Shown here: positions 14,664 through 20,966 of the stretch, piece by piece
How the letters are laid out: each line of letters begins with the position of its first letter
How positions within the stretch are numbered: position 1 is the first letter of the stretch
From: Pyrobaculum sp. 3827-6
GTDB lineage: Archaea > Thermoproteota > Thermoprotei > Thermoproteales > Thermoproteaceae
Assembly: GCF_025641885.1 (NCBI RefSeq)
Contig: NZ_JAOTQN010000006.1
Span: forward strand, 1 to 34,690
Reading direction: 5' to 3'
DNA: 34,690 bases
Made by a program: the position numbers and the translations under genes
Notes under the pieces: model-generated
Told to the model about the DNA's origin: nothing
What the model saw: the letters and a program-made list of their open reading frames with translations, nothing else
Database searches by the model: none

Positions 14664-15315
14664 TTTCGTTGCCACTCCTGACGGTTACTACTAAAGCTGA
14701 GGAGAGGGAGGCGAGCTTCAAAGCCCTCCCAATGTCGTAGCCCTTCAGGTAAAGGGCGACGAACGTCCCAGCCATGGCGTCCCCCGCTCCCGCTGGATCC
14801 TCGACGACAACGTTGAATGCCTCCACACCGACCTTCTCCCCCTCCTTCACCGCCACAGCTCCCTTCGACCCCATTTTGTAAACGAGCGTCTTAACGCCCA
14901 GCTCCCTGTATTTCCTATAGGCCTCGTCCACATCTTTCACTCCCAGGATCAGGACTTCGGCCCTCTCGGCGGCTTCCTTAAGCCCCTTCATGACCCTCGA
15001 CACGAGCTCGTCGTTGGGCCTCTCGAGGGCGAGGTAGTCGACCGCGATTAATGGATTAGAGCCGACGCAGGCCAGGTCGTTAGTGTTCATCGCGAGGCAG
15101 TCCTGGGCCACGGGCTCGATTATCCCCGTCTGTAGGGCCAGGGGGATCTTCGTCGCAACCACGTCGACGTGGATCGAGAGGTAGTAGTCCCCGAGCTTGA
15201 CAGCGTTCGCGTAGTGCCCAACCCCGACCTCTCCGGCCTTGAAATAAGCTTTGGCGATCTCGTGGTACTGCCTGAGCTTGCCCAAGTCGACGCCGGACTT
15301 CGAGTAGTCGCTCAC
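14602..15315 (-). CDS. Chimera: PurM-like N-half fused to PfkB kinase C-half
   Basis: 237 residues. Residues 1-118 match the N-terminal domain of archaeal AIR synthase (PurM): SDYSKSGVD, YYLSIHVD, DCLAMNTNDLACVGSNPL. The family's glycine motif DGVGTK reads DVVATK (51-56). From about residue 119 the sequence becomes the C-terminal half of a PfkB-family sugar kinase: GVKTLVYKMGSKGAVAV and the active-site loop DPAGAGDAMAGTF (173-185). Each half lacks the rest of its fold, so neither activity is likely. The GTG start (15315) overlaps the stop of a 55-residue gene, implying translational coupling. The junction, near 14,955, is inside AERAEVLILG, where both families have similar sequence. Probably a relic from deletion between two genes. 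Confidence 0.8.
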   Translation of the reverse strand: MSDYSKSGVDLGKLRQYHEIAKAYFKAGEVGVGHYANAVKLGDYYLSIHVDVVATKIPLALQTGIIEPVAQDCLAMNTNDLACVGSNPLIAVDYLALERPNDELVSRVMKGLKEAAERAEVLILGVKDVDEAYRKYRELGVKTLVYKMGSKGAVAVKEGEKVGVEAFNVVVEDPAGAGDAMAGTFVALYLKGYDIGRALKLASLSSALVVTVRSGNEIIPRLEKAERVLRELQGDPR

Positions 15316-15479
15316 CAGAGGCCTCCCTCCGGCGACCAGCCCGCGCTTACCCCGAGCAGGCCCCTGGCCTCCCTGTTCTTGTAGGTGTACCTCACTACCT
15401 CGGCCTTCTCGGCTTGTTCCCTAATCGTGTTGCCTATGTCGCTCCTGTAGATCAGGGGGACCTTAACCCGTATAAACAT
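15312..15479 (-). CDS. Small 55-residue protein, unrecognised
   Basis: ATG 15479 to TGA 15312, with sequence starting MFIRVKVPLIYRSD and containing EKAEVVRYTYKNREARGLLG. It is leaderless by position: a TATA box is centred about 22 bases upstream. Its stop overlaps the GTG of the PurM-PfkB chimera (GTGA), so the two are translated as a unit. That pairing suggests it was once beside a purine gene, but I do not recognise the family. It may be intact or a C-terminal fragment. Confidence 0.5.
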   Translation of the reverse strand: MFIRVKVPLIYRSDIGNTIREQAEKAEVVRYTYKNREARGLLGVSAGWSPEGGLW

Positions 15480-15494
15480 GCATGAATCCCCGTC

Positions 15495-15505
15495 GCTTTA
15501 TATGC
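15495..15505 (-). promoter_or_regulatory. TATA box of the 55-aa gene
   Basis: The minus-strand sequence GCATATAAAGC lies about 22 bases before ATG 15479. It would drive the small gene and the PurM-PfkB chimera. Confidence 0.5.
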
Positions 15506-15554
15506 ATGGTGCAGCTTAAATATTGTCCAGTGAATTAACTGCTGAATAATTTGT

Positions 15555-15698
15555 ATGGACCCGGGCATGGTCGACGTGGGCAGGCTCGATAACGAGGCCA
15601 GGCGCAGGGTGTTGGGGTACGTGCTCTCCAGGGGCGTGAGGCCCAGGGATCTGGGCTTCGACAGTACATACGTCTATAAGGCCAGGACTGGTGGTTGA
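15555..15698 (+). pseudogene. Integrase N-terminal fragment (tentative)
   Basis: 47 codons with VDVGRLDNEARRRVLGYV and GVRPRDLGFDSTYVYKAR, a pattern I associate with the N-terminus of crenarchaeal tyrosine recombinases. It stops at TGA 15696, far short of the usual catalytic domain, and no catalytic residues follow in any frame. It is probably the remains of the integrase of a lost element. Identity rests on pattern memory only. Confidence 0.4.
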
Positions 15699-15862
15699 GA
15701 GGTACGAGCACTATGAGAATGAGGGTGAGGGGATTGTAAAAGACGTACCACAATTGTTCTCTTATTCGAGAACTCAACCTCGTAGACACCCTTCCCCGGT
15801 ATTGTGGAGGTAGTCGGCCCCCACTCCCCATTTTCCAAGAGTTCACCGGGGAAGGATGCCAT
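15674..15862 (-). CDS. Small 62-aa ORF, possibly truncated
   Basis: It starts at ATG 15862 with a TATA box (TTTAAGTTAAAGC, near 15,886) about 24 bases upstream, which supports real transcription. The first 43 residues look protein-like (GKGVYEVEFSNKRTIVVRLL). The last part, rich in His/Pro/Ser, overlaps the integrase fragment on the other strand and is likely read across a junction. No family was recognised. Confidence 0.35.
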   Translation of the reverse strand: MASFPGELLENGEWGPTTSTIPGKGVYEVEFSNKRTIVVRLLQSPHPHSHSARTSQPPVLAL

Positions 15863-15942
15863 TGAAAAAGAATAGATGCTTTAACTTAAAGACTTTTACC
15901 CCACCCCTAGAAGGGGCGAGGTTTGTCGTTCGTTTTAAAATC

Positions 15943-16026
15943 ATGTTTACCGCTAAGGTTACGATGCAGGGTGGTTACCCTTACGTTAAGATTCCTAAGG
16001 CTGTTAGAGAGGAAATTTATTTATAA
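15943..16026 (+). pseudogene. AbrB/SpoVT-type DNA-binding fragment
   Basis: 27 codons containing KVTMQGGYPYVKIPKAVREE, the swapped-hairpin DNA-binding start of AbrB-family antitoxins and regulators, which normally continues for 20-50 residues more. Here TAA follows directly, and it overlaps the ATG of the next ORF (TAATG). It is probably a remnant. Read as a tiny gene, it would be coupled to the FmdE gene. Confidence 0.5.
16016..16026 (+). promoter_or_regulatory. TATA box of the fmdE-like gene
   Basis: TTTATTTATAA is centred about 24 bases before ATG 16044, which favours that start over ATG 16026, which overlaps the box. Confidence 0.55.
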
Positions 16027-16043
16027 TGACTGACGGTTTTAAC

Positions 16044-16649
16044 ATGGGACAGAAAAGAATCCACGAAATACCTGAATGGGTATTTGAATTTCATGGGCAT
16101 AGATGTCCCATGATGCCATTAGGTTATTTAGCAGGCAAATATGCCTTGAAACTACTAGGAATAGAAAAGGAAAAAGATACGAATACTTACGTTTTCTCGG
16201 AAACTGGTGATGGGCATCATCAAGGATGTTTTGACGATGGAGTTCAGGCAGCAACTGGATGTACTTATGGTAAAGGAAATTACAAAAGACTTCAATACGG
16301 CAAGCTAGCTATAATTGTTTATAAACCAGATAAAGGAGCAGTTAGAATAAGACCTAAGCCAGAAATGCTTAATGAAATAAGCAAATTTGAATTTTTCAAA
16401 TATAGAAAATCTGAAATACCTGCATCTCAAATTCCTAGAGAAGTTTCTGACGAGGTTATAAATTACATACTTTCAAAAGACTTTGAAGAATTATTCTATT
16501 ATGAATTTCTCAAAGACTTTACATACAGTCCTCCAAAGAAGACAATGACAAGAATAATATGCGACGGCTGCGGAGAGCCAACGTATGAGAACTACATAAA
16601 AATCTTCAACGGTAAAAAGCTCTGTCCACGTTGTTATGAAGTGAAATAA
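16044..16649 (+). CDS. FmdE-family protein with C-terminal zinc ribbon
   Basis: 201 residues from ATG 16044 (207 from ATG 16026). The FmdE domain is marked by EFHGHRCPMMPLGYLAGKYA near the start, with conserved His and Cys that bind metal, and by ETGDGHHQGCFDDGVQAATG. A zinc ribbon (CDGCGEP ... CPRC) ends the protein. FmdE-like proteins occur outside formylmethanofuran dehydrogenase as stand-alone metal- or molybdenum-linked proteins of unclear role, and no other Fmd/Fwd subunit is present here. It lies 17 bases before a TauE/SafE-like permease gene with matching AT-rich codons, so the two probably form one transferred operon. Confidence 0.88.
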   Translation: MGQKRIHEIPEWVFEFHGHRCPMMPLGYLAGKYALKLLGIEKEKDTNTYVFSETGDGHHQGCFDDGVQAATGCTYGKGNYKRLQYGKLAIIVYKPDKGAVRIRPKPEMLNEISKFEFFKYRKSEIPASQIPREVSDEVINYILSKDFEELFYYEFLKDFTYSPPKKTMTRIICDGCGEPTYENYIKIFNGKKLCPRCYEVK

Positions 16650-16666
16650 ATAAAAGGTGAAAGTCC

Positions 16667-17422
16667 ATGGATTTAACTTTTATTATCATAATATTCACTT
16701 TGACCTGGATAATTTCTGCGTTATTTGCAGTAGCGGGTGTAGGTGCAGCTAACACATTAATTCCTATATATTACTCCTTGGGTATACCATTTTCAATAGC
16801 AGCTTCTGCTGGGCTTTTATTAAATGTAGTTTCATTGTCTTCTGCCACGATAAACAATGCAAAAAGGGGTAGAATATTATGGAAGTTAGGAACTATCTTT
16901 CTCATACCTGCAGTTATAATGGCTCCTGTAGGAGCATTTATAGGAATTCATGCTCCAAGGAAAATATTGCTTTGGATATTCGTGGCATTCTTAGGATATA
17001 CATTGTATAATTTGATAAGAGGAAGAACGAAAGAGGAAACAAACAAATTTTCTGGAAATACTAAAGGGTACATACTTGGTATAATAGTAGGAGCTATTGC
17101 TGGATTTCTTGGCGGTTTATTAGGCGTAGGAGGCGGAATGATAATTTTACCTGTTTTAGCTCTAATAGAAAAAGATTATAAGAAAGTTTCAGCTACTGCA
17201 GGCTATATAGCTTTATTTAGTTCTGCAAGTGGTCTTACTAGCTATCTGTTCTTATTACGAGAAATAAGTTATGAGCTATGGTTAGTAATATTAATAGGTG
17301 GAATTCTAGGAGGATTCAGCGGATCATATTTAATGAACAAGATGAATACTCTTTACATAAAATATACTATAATATCCATAATAACGTTCGTGCTAATAAA
17401 AATACTTATAGGAATCTTATAG
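16667..17422 (+). CDS. TauE/SafE-family anion permease
   Basis: 251 residues with about eight membrane segments in two related halves. Typical family glycines are seen in AGVGAANTLIPIYY and GFLGGLLGVGGGMIILPVL. The family exports or imports sulfite, sulfoacetate, taurine or similar sulfur-containing anions; the exact substrate is unknown. GGTGA lies about 10 bases before ATG 16667 and can act as a ribosome-binding site, as expected for the second gene of an operon with the FmdE-like gene. The AT-rich codon use differs sharply from the surrounding genome. Confidence 0.88.
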   Translation: MDLTFIIIIFTLTWIISALFAVAGVGAANTLIPIYYSLGIPFSIAASAGLLLNVVSLSSATINNAKRGRILWKLGTIFLIPAVIMAPVGAFIGIHAPRKILLWIFVAFLGYTLYNLIRGRTKEETNKFSGNTKGYILGIIVGAIAGFLGGLLGVGGGMIILPVLALIEKDYKKVSATAGYIALFSSASGLTSYLFLLREISYELWLVILIGGILGGFSGSYLMNKMNTLYIKYTIISIITFVLIKILIGIL

Positions 17423-17426
17423 GAAT

Positions 17427-17441
17427 AAAAAATTTAAATTA
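17427..17441 (+). promoter_or_regulatory. TATA box of the ccdA-like gene
   Basis: An A/T run around AATTTAAATTA is centred about 28 bases before ATG 17464. It is supplied by the AT-rich cassette. Confidence 0.5.
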
Positions 17442-17463
17442 TGAGAGGCATAATTAAGTTATT

Positions 17464-18429
17464 ATGAGACAGAGAAATGAAGAACTGAGTAGTAGGGTTC
17501 GTAGGGGCTACACGAAGCCCTACTACGGCCCCTATCAAGTACCTATATTGGGAACCCCCACGATGTTGGTTGGCTACGACATAGGGGGCAAACTGTACCT
17601 CAAAGGCCTTCTTCTGGGCGGCCTTCCGCCGCAGGGCTTCCTGGAGTTCCTGAGCCTATCCGGCTTCACGGCCCCTACGGAGACCGCCGAGATCCAGCAA
17701 TCGAGCACGCCGGTCGTAACAGCCGCCAAGGGCGGAGTACAGCCGTTGTTGGCTCTTCCGGTCGCCTTCGCGGTTGGGGCCGCCAGCATATTCTCCCCCT
17801 GCGTCCTCCCTGTCTTGACGGTTGGGGCTGTCGCCGTGGCCGCGCGCCGCAGCCTCTGGAAGGTCCTCGCCGGCATGGTCCTCTCGTTCAGCGCCTTCGG
17901 CGTCCTCGTATCGGCGTTGGGCCAGGCCGCATCGGGCTTTAGAGTTGCCCTGGAAGGCGCGGGAGGCGCCGTGTTGCTCATGTTGGGCCTTCTTCTGGTG
18001 GTTCCCCCGTTCGAGAGGAGGTTCGTGGTGGCTATGTCGGGCCTCCAGACCAAGGCCTCCAAGGCGGCTAGGGGGGCCGGCGACTTCGCGCTCGGCCTGT
18101 CGCTGGGGGCCGTCTGGACTCCGTGTATAGCGCCTTTCATGGGCCTAGCCGCGGTCTCGGCGCTTGTGTCCGGCAATTTCCTGGACGGCTTCGCCATAAT
18201 GCTGGCGTATGCGCTGGGGCTCGCGGTCGCGCTCTACGCGATACTTAAGGCCATATCTAGGTGGGGCAGGAAGGCCGCGGTGAGGTCTATGGGCTTGAGC
18301 AAGTGGGGCAGGAGGCTCGAGCTCATCGTAGGGATCGCCTCCATAGCGTTGGGGATCCTCTTGCTGGGCGAGGCCGCCGGTCTAGGTCTGTGGAGCGTGG
18401 TTTTCGGGAAGTTGCAGAGCCTTATCTAG
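17464..18429 (+). CDS. CcdA/DsbD-like thiol-transporting membrane protein
   Basis: 321 residues. From about residue 95 there are six or so membrane segments with the two family cysteine motifs: FSPCVLPVL (Cys113) and WTPCIAPFM (Cys221). Such proteins carry electrons across the membrane to reduce extracytoplasmic thiols, as in cytochrome c maturation. Residues 22-65 (YQVPILGTPTMLVG then LPPQGFLEFL) look like the second half of a thioredoxin fold with its cis-Pro loop, but the first half with the CxxC site is missing. The first ten or so codons come from the AT-rich cassette, so the gene seems to have been cut and given a new start. It is convergent with the disulfide oxidoreductase, whose last base is 18430. 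Confidence 0.85.
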   Translation: MRQRNEELSSRVRRGYTKPYYGPYQVPILGTPTMLVGYDIGGKLYLKGLLLGGLPPQGFLEFLSLSGFTAPTETAEIQQSSTPVVTAAKGGVQPLLALPVAFAVGAASIFSPCVLPVLTVGAVAVAARRSLWKVLAGMVLSFSAFGVLVSALGQAASGFRVALEGAGGAVLLMLGLLLVVPPFERRFVVAMSGLQTKASKAARGAGDFALGLSLGAVWTPCIAPFMGLAAVSALVSGNFLDGFAIMLAYALGLAVALYAILKAISRWGRKAAVRSMGLSKWGRRLELIVGIASIALGILLLGEAAGLGLWSVVFGKLQSLI

Positions 18430-19170
18430 TTACTGGACGCCTGCGTATTCCTTGACGCGTGCCAACAGCTCGTGTTCGGGCGGGACGCCCACGAACTCCA
18501 TATTGCCCATGGGATCGCCCTCTCGCATGAGTATGACCGCGGGCACGCCCGTCACTCCGTACTGGTCCGCTATGTCGGGGTTTTCATAGGCCTCGACCAT
18601 TATCGAGACGACCTTCCCCTTGCTCTCGTAGGCGAACATGTTGGCCAGCAGGACGGCGTATGGGCAGTAGGGACAGGACGGCGTAACGACGGTCATCACG
18701 TAGACCCTTTTCTGGGCCTTCTCGGCCAGCGCGGCCAGCTCGTTCTTGGTCCTAGCTCTTAAACCTGTACGTTTGGTCGAGAGCCTCACTATGGTCTCTA
18801 TAAAGGCCCTCACCTCCTCGCCTAGGGGCGCCCCCCAGTACTTTATGAAGCCGTCTCCGAAATATACGGCGGGTATCCTGGTGGGCTCGACTCCGAATTT
18901 AGCCGCGACATCTCGGTCCTTCACCACGTCGTACTTTTTAATTATCAGCTTCTCGGGCGGGGCGAGCTGGCCCAATAGATCGAGTAGCTCCTCGGTGGGG
19001 ACGCACCAGTTGGTCTCTCTCCCCCCGCAGTCGTTGCTGTGGAAGAAATTGACCTCGACAGGGGAATCCATCTGGGATAACGTCTCCTTTATTATCTCCT
19101 TCGTCTCCTCGTCGACCTCAATGTGAGGCACCTCGGCTGGTGCGGGTCCTATTGGCGTTGCTTCGGCCAT
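18430..19170 (-). CDS. Protein disulfide oxidoreductase (two thioredoxin folds)
   Basis: 246 residues. The C-terminal fold has the standard CPYC site (Cys166, Cys169) and cis-Pro loop GVPAVIL. The N-terminal fold has cis-Pro loop RIPAVYF but, in place of CxxC, two cysteines seven residues apart (Cys48, Cys56 in DCGGRETNWC). These thermophile proteins form, reduce and isomerise intracellular disulfides, which are abundant in Pyrobaculum. ATG 19170 is only 18 bases after the preceding small gene, so they share a transcript with the propeller-malate dehydrogenase fusion. Its neighbour CcdA could pass electrons to the same pathway. Confidence 0.88.
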   Translation of the reverse strand: MAEATPIGPAPAEVPHIEVDEETKEIIKETLSQMDSPVEVNFFHSNDCGGRETNWCVPTEELLDLLGQLAPPEKLIIKKYDVVKDRDVAAKFGVEPTRIPAVYFGDGFIKYWGAPLGEEVRAFIETIVRLSTKRTGLRARTKNELAALAEKAQKRVYVMTVVTPSCPYCPYAVLLANMFAYESKGKVVSIMVEAYENPDIADQYGVTGVPAVILMREGDPMGNMEFVGVPPEHELLARVKEYAGVQ

Positions 19171-19188
19171 GGACCCTCTATCCGTATG

Positions 19189-19606
19189 TCATTTTTTACT
19201 TTTTCGACCCTTCTTTCTACTCCTCTTGGGTTTGGACCTCTTCGACTTTCTCGACTTCCTCCGTCCTCTCCTCTTCTTCCGTTTGGGCTTAGCCTCGCTG
19301 GCCTCGTCGATTATCTTCTTTATGGAGTCCAAGATCTCCTTATACTTCGCCTCTAGAGTCTTGCCGATCGTCTGCGGATCGAGATCGCTCTCGTTGGTCC
19401 ACGCCGATATGTCGAGGAGGAGCCCTACGCCCTCCACGTAACGCCACGGGTCGTGCGTGGTCGTGCGTCGCCGTCCTTATCTCTCTGACGACGGCCCCCG
19501 ACAGCCTCTTGCTCACCGGTATGTGGGCATATAGATACCCCAGCTCCTTGTCGTGGACGAGTCTGAAAAACAGAGGGCCCTGGATCTCGACTATTACCTC
19601 GCTCAC
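19189..19606 (-). pseudogene. Basic-tailed small protein, frameshifted by 10-bp duplication
   Basis: The start ATG 19606 overlaps the stop of the upstream fusion gene. The N-terminal frame (SEVIVEIQGPLFFRLVHD ... VREIRTATHD) and the C-terminal frame (RYVEGVGLLLDISAWT ... ending in a Lys/Arg/Ser-rich tail) are in different frames. They meet at two exact tandem copies of GGTCGTGCGT (19449-19468). Removing one copy joins them as TATHDPWRYVEGVG and gives a single 135-residue protein. The family is unrecognised. The tail of about 30 basic residues suggests nucleic-acid binding. It could be a true mutation, a strain variant or a sequencing or assembly error. Confidence 0.7.
19449..19468. repeat. 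Tandem duplication of a 10-bp unit
   Basis: GGTCGTGCGT occurs twice with no spacer, at 19449-19458 and 19459-19468. Ten bases is not a multiple of three, so it shifts the frame of the gene that contains it. Confidence 0.95.
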
Positions 19607-20877
19607 CTATATTTGTCCGGCAACGAGTTTAATAGTTTGCGTATGGCCTCGACGCTTTGGGCGAACTTGACCTTCTCCTCAGCCCCCAGCTCGACCTCCA
19701 ACACCTTCACGGCCCCGCCTCTCCCCAGCACTATGGGGACCTCGACGGGCACATCCGTGACGCCGTACTCGCCTTTGAGGACCACGGAGGCTATCAAGGC
19801 CCTCCTCTCGTCCCTCTTGACAGCCTTGGCCATGAGGGCGACGCCCGCGCCCGGTCCCCAGTTGGAGGAGAAGCCTCTGAGCTCGGTTATTCTGGCGCCT
19901 GCCTTGACGGTCTCGTCGACGACCTCCTTGATCTCCTCGGGCTTGAGCAACTTGTCCAACGGCACGCCGTAGACGAAGCTCTTGCTGGGCACCGGGAACA
20001 TGCTCTCGCCGTGTTGCCCCAGCACTATCGGTATTATCGAGGCGGGGGATATGCCGAGCTTCTGGCCTGCATAGAACGCCAGCCTGCCGCCGCTGTACAG
20101 GAGGCGCTGGTAGTGCCCCTCGGCTCTGGACACCACATCTCCGTCTTTGGACATCTTCACGACGCCGCCTGGGCCGTAGACGTATGCGCTTCCCTCGTCG
20201 TCGAAGACAACGCCGTAGGGCCAGCCCTCTTCTCCAGGTCTCGCCTCCCTCACTGTGTTGAGGTTTTGGTCTAGGATTAAGACGATCCACACAGACCTGT
20301 TCCCCTCTGCCGCGCCGCCTACCGCCCAGACGTGGCCCGTGGCGGGGTTTACGCCTACGCCGCTCAGCGTCAAGTTGAAGTAGCGCTCCCCCAGAAGCGT
20401 AAGGTTTAGGCTCCGCTTATGTATAAACGACTGTAGGGGGCCCCGGCCGTGTTCGACGACTACGCCGACTACGTAGATGCGGCTTCCGTCGGTTGCGAGC
20501 CTGGTAATCTGTAGTAATGGATGTCCAGGCCCCCTCGGCGGGTTGACGCCTTCTGACGGCTCGATTTCGTCGACGCGCCGGAGCTCCGGGTCGTATACGG
20601 AGATTCGGAACCACCTGCCAAGGTACAGCCTCCCCCCTATCGCCACGCAGCTGTTGATGAGGTCCCCCGGCTCGGTGTAGGTTTTCACCAGCTGTCCGCT
20701 GGCTTTGTCGCGGACTTCGATGCGGATCGTGAGGCGCCACGTCTGCACGTCGTATGCGTGGCCAACGACGTAGAGGTGGGTATCGGTTGAGCATATGCTC
20801 ACCGCCTCGCCGGGCACAGACGCCGAGACCCACCCACCCCACGCCGACGCCGCGAGGGCTAGGACGAGTAGCCACAC
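19603..20877 (-). CDS. Fusion: secreted beta-propeller-like protein plus malate dehydrogenase C-half
   Basis: 424 residues. Residues 1-25 are a signal peptide or anchor (WLLVLALAASAWGGWV). Residues to about 265 carry repeated beta-strand units (THLYVVGHA, SRIYVVGVV, HVWAVGGAA, SAYVYGPGGV) like NHL/PQQ-type propellers. From about 266 the sequence is the C-terminal half of an LDH/MDH-family malate dehydrogenase: GQKLGISPASI, the catalytic-His motif VLGQHGESMFPV, NWGPGAGVALMAKAV, GEYGVTDV. The NAD-binding Rossmann domain is absent, so enzyme activity is very unlikely. The join lies near 20,065-20,090. The start is GTG 20877, with a TATA box about 23 bases upstream. The downstream overlap with the small gene shows that the latter originally followed mdh. 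Confidence 0.82.
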   Translation of the reverse strand: MWLLVLALAASAWGGWVSASVPGEAVSICSTDTHLYVVGHAYDVQTWRLTIRIEVRDKASGQLVKTYTEPGDLINSCVAIGGRLYLGRWFRISVYDPELRRVDEIEPSEGVNPPRGPGHPLLQITRLATDGSRIYVVGVVVEHGRGPLQSFIHKRSLNLTLLGERYFNLTLSGVGVNPATGHVWAVGGAAEGNRSVWIVLILDQNLNTVREARPGEEGWPYGVVFDDEGSAYVYGPGGVVKMSKDGDVVSRAEGHYQRLLYSGGRLAFYAGQKLGISPASIIPIVLGQHGESMFPVPSKSFVYGVPLDKLLKPEEIKEVVDETVKAGARITELRGFSSNWGPGAGVALMAKAVKRDERRALIASVVLKGEYGVTDVPVEVPIVLGRGGAVKVLEVELGAEEKVKFAQSVEAIRKLLNSLPDKYR

Positions 20878-20895
20878 AACCGCCCATGTGTTGAT

Positions 20896-20905
20896 GTATA
20901 AATAG
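20896..20905 (-). promoter_or_regulatory. TATA box of the propeller-MDH fusion gene
   Basis: The minus-strand sequence CTATTTATAC is centred about 23 bases before GTG 20877. Confidence 0.55.
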
Positions 20906-20938
20906 GTTGAAGACCGGGGGTTGCCCGCGGCGTGAAAG

Positions 20939-20948
20939 TTATTTAAGT
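20939..20948 (+). promoter_or_regulatory. TATA box of the HAD gene
   Basis: TTATTTAAGT is centred about 24 bases before GTG 20967, arguing against the earlier GTG at 20952. Confidence 0.55.
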
Positions 20949-20966
20949 TAGGTGGTGGTTGGGGGT

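Larger units (their letters stand above)
15930..17462. other. AT-rich cassette of foreign composition
   Basis: From about 15,930 to 17,462 the DNA is AT-rich, with codons like those of Sulfolobales, between GC-rich flanks. It carries the AbrB remnant, the FmdE-like gene and the TauE/SafE-like gene, and ends at the promoter and first codons of the CcdA-like gene. Transfer from an AT-rich archaeon is the simplest reading. No terminal inverted repeats were seen by eye. Confidence 0.7.

Noticed and set aside
15535-15846. 103-codon minus-strand ORF over the integrase fragment
   Set aside because: Rich in Arg/Pro/Trp with no recognisable motif; the plus-strand integrase-like frame is the better reading.
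15904-15916. CCCC-TAGAA-GGGG hairpin as a terminator
   Set aside because: Only four base pairs and no following T-run.
17574-18197. 207-codon minus-strand ORF opposite the ccdA-like gene
   Set aside because: The opposite strand has clear CcdA motifs; this is a shadow frame.
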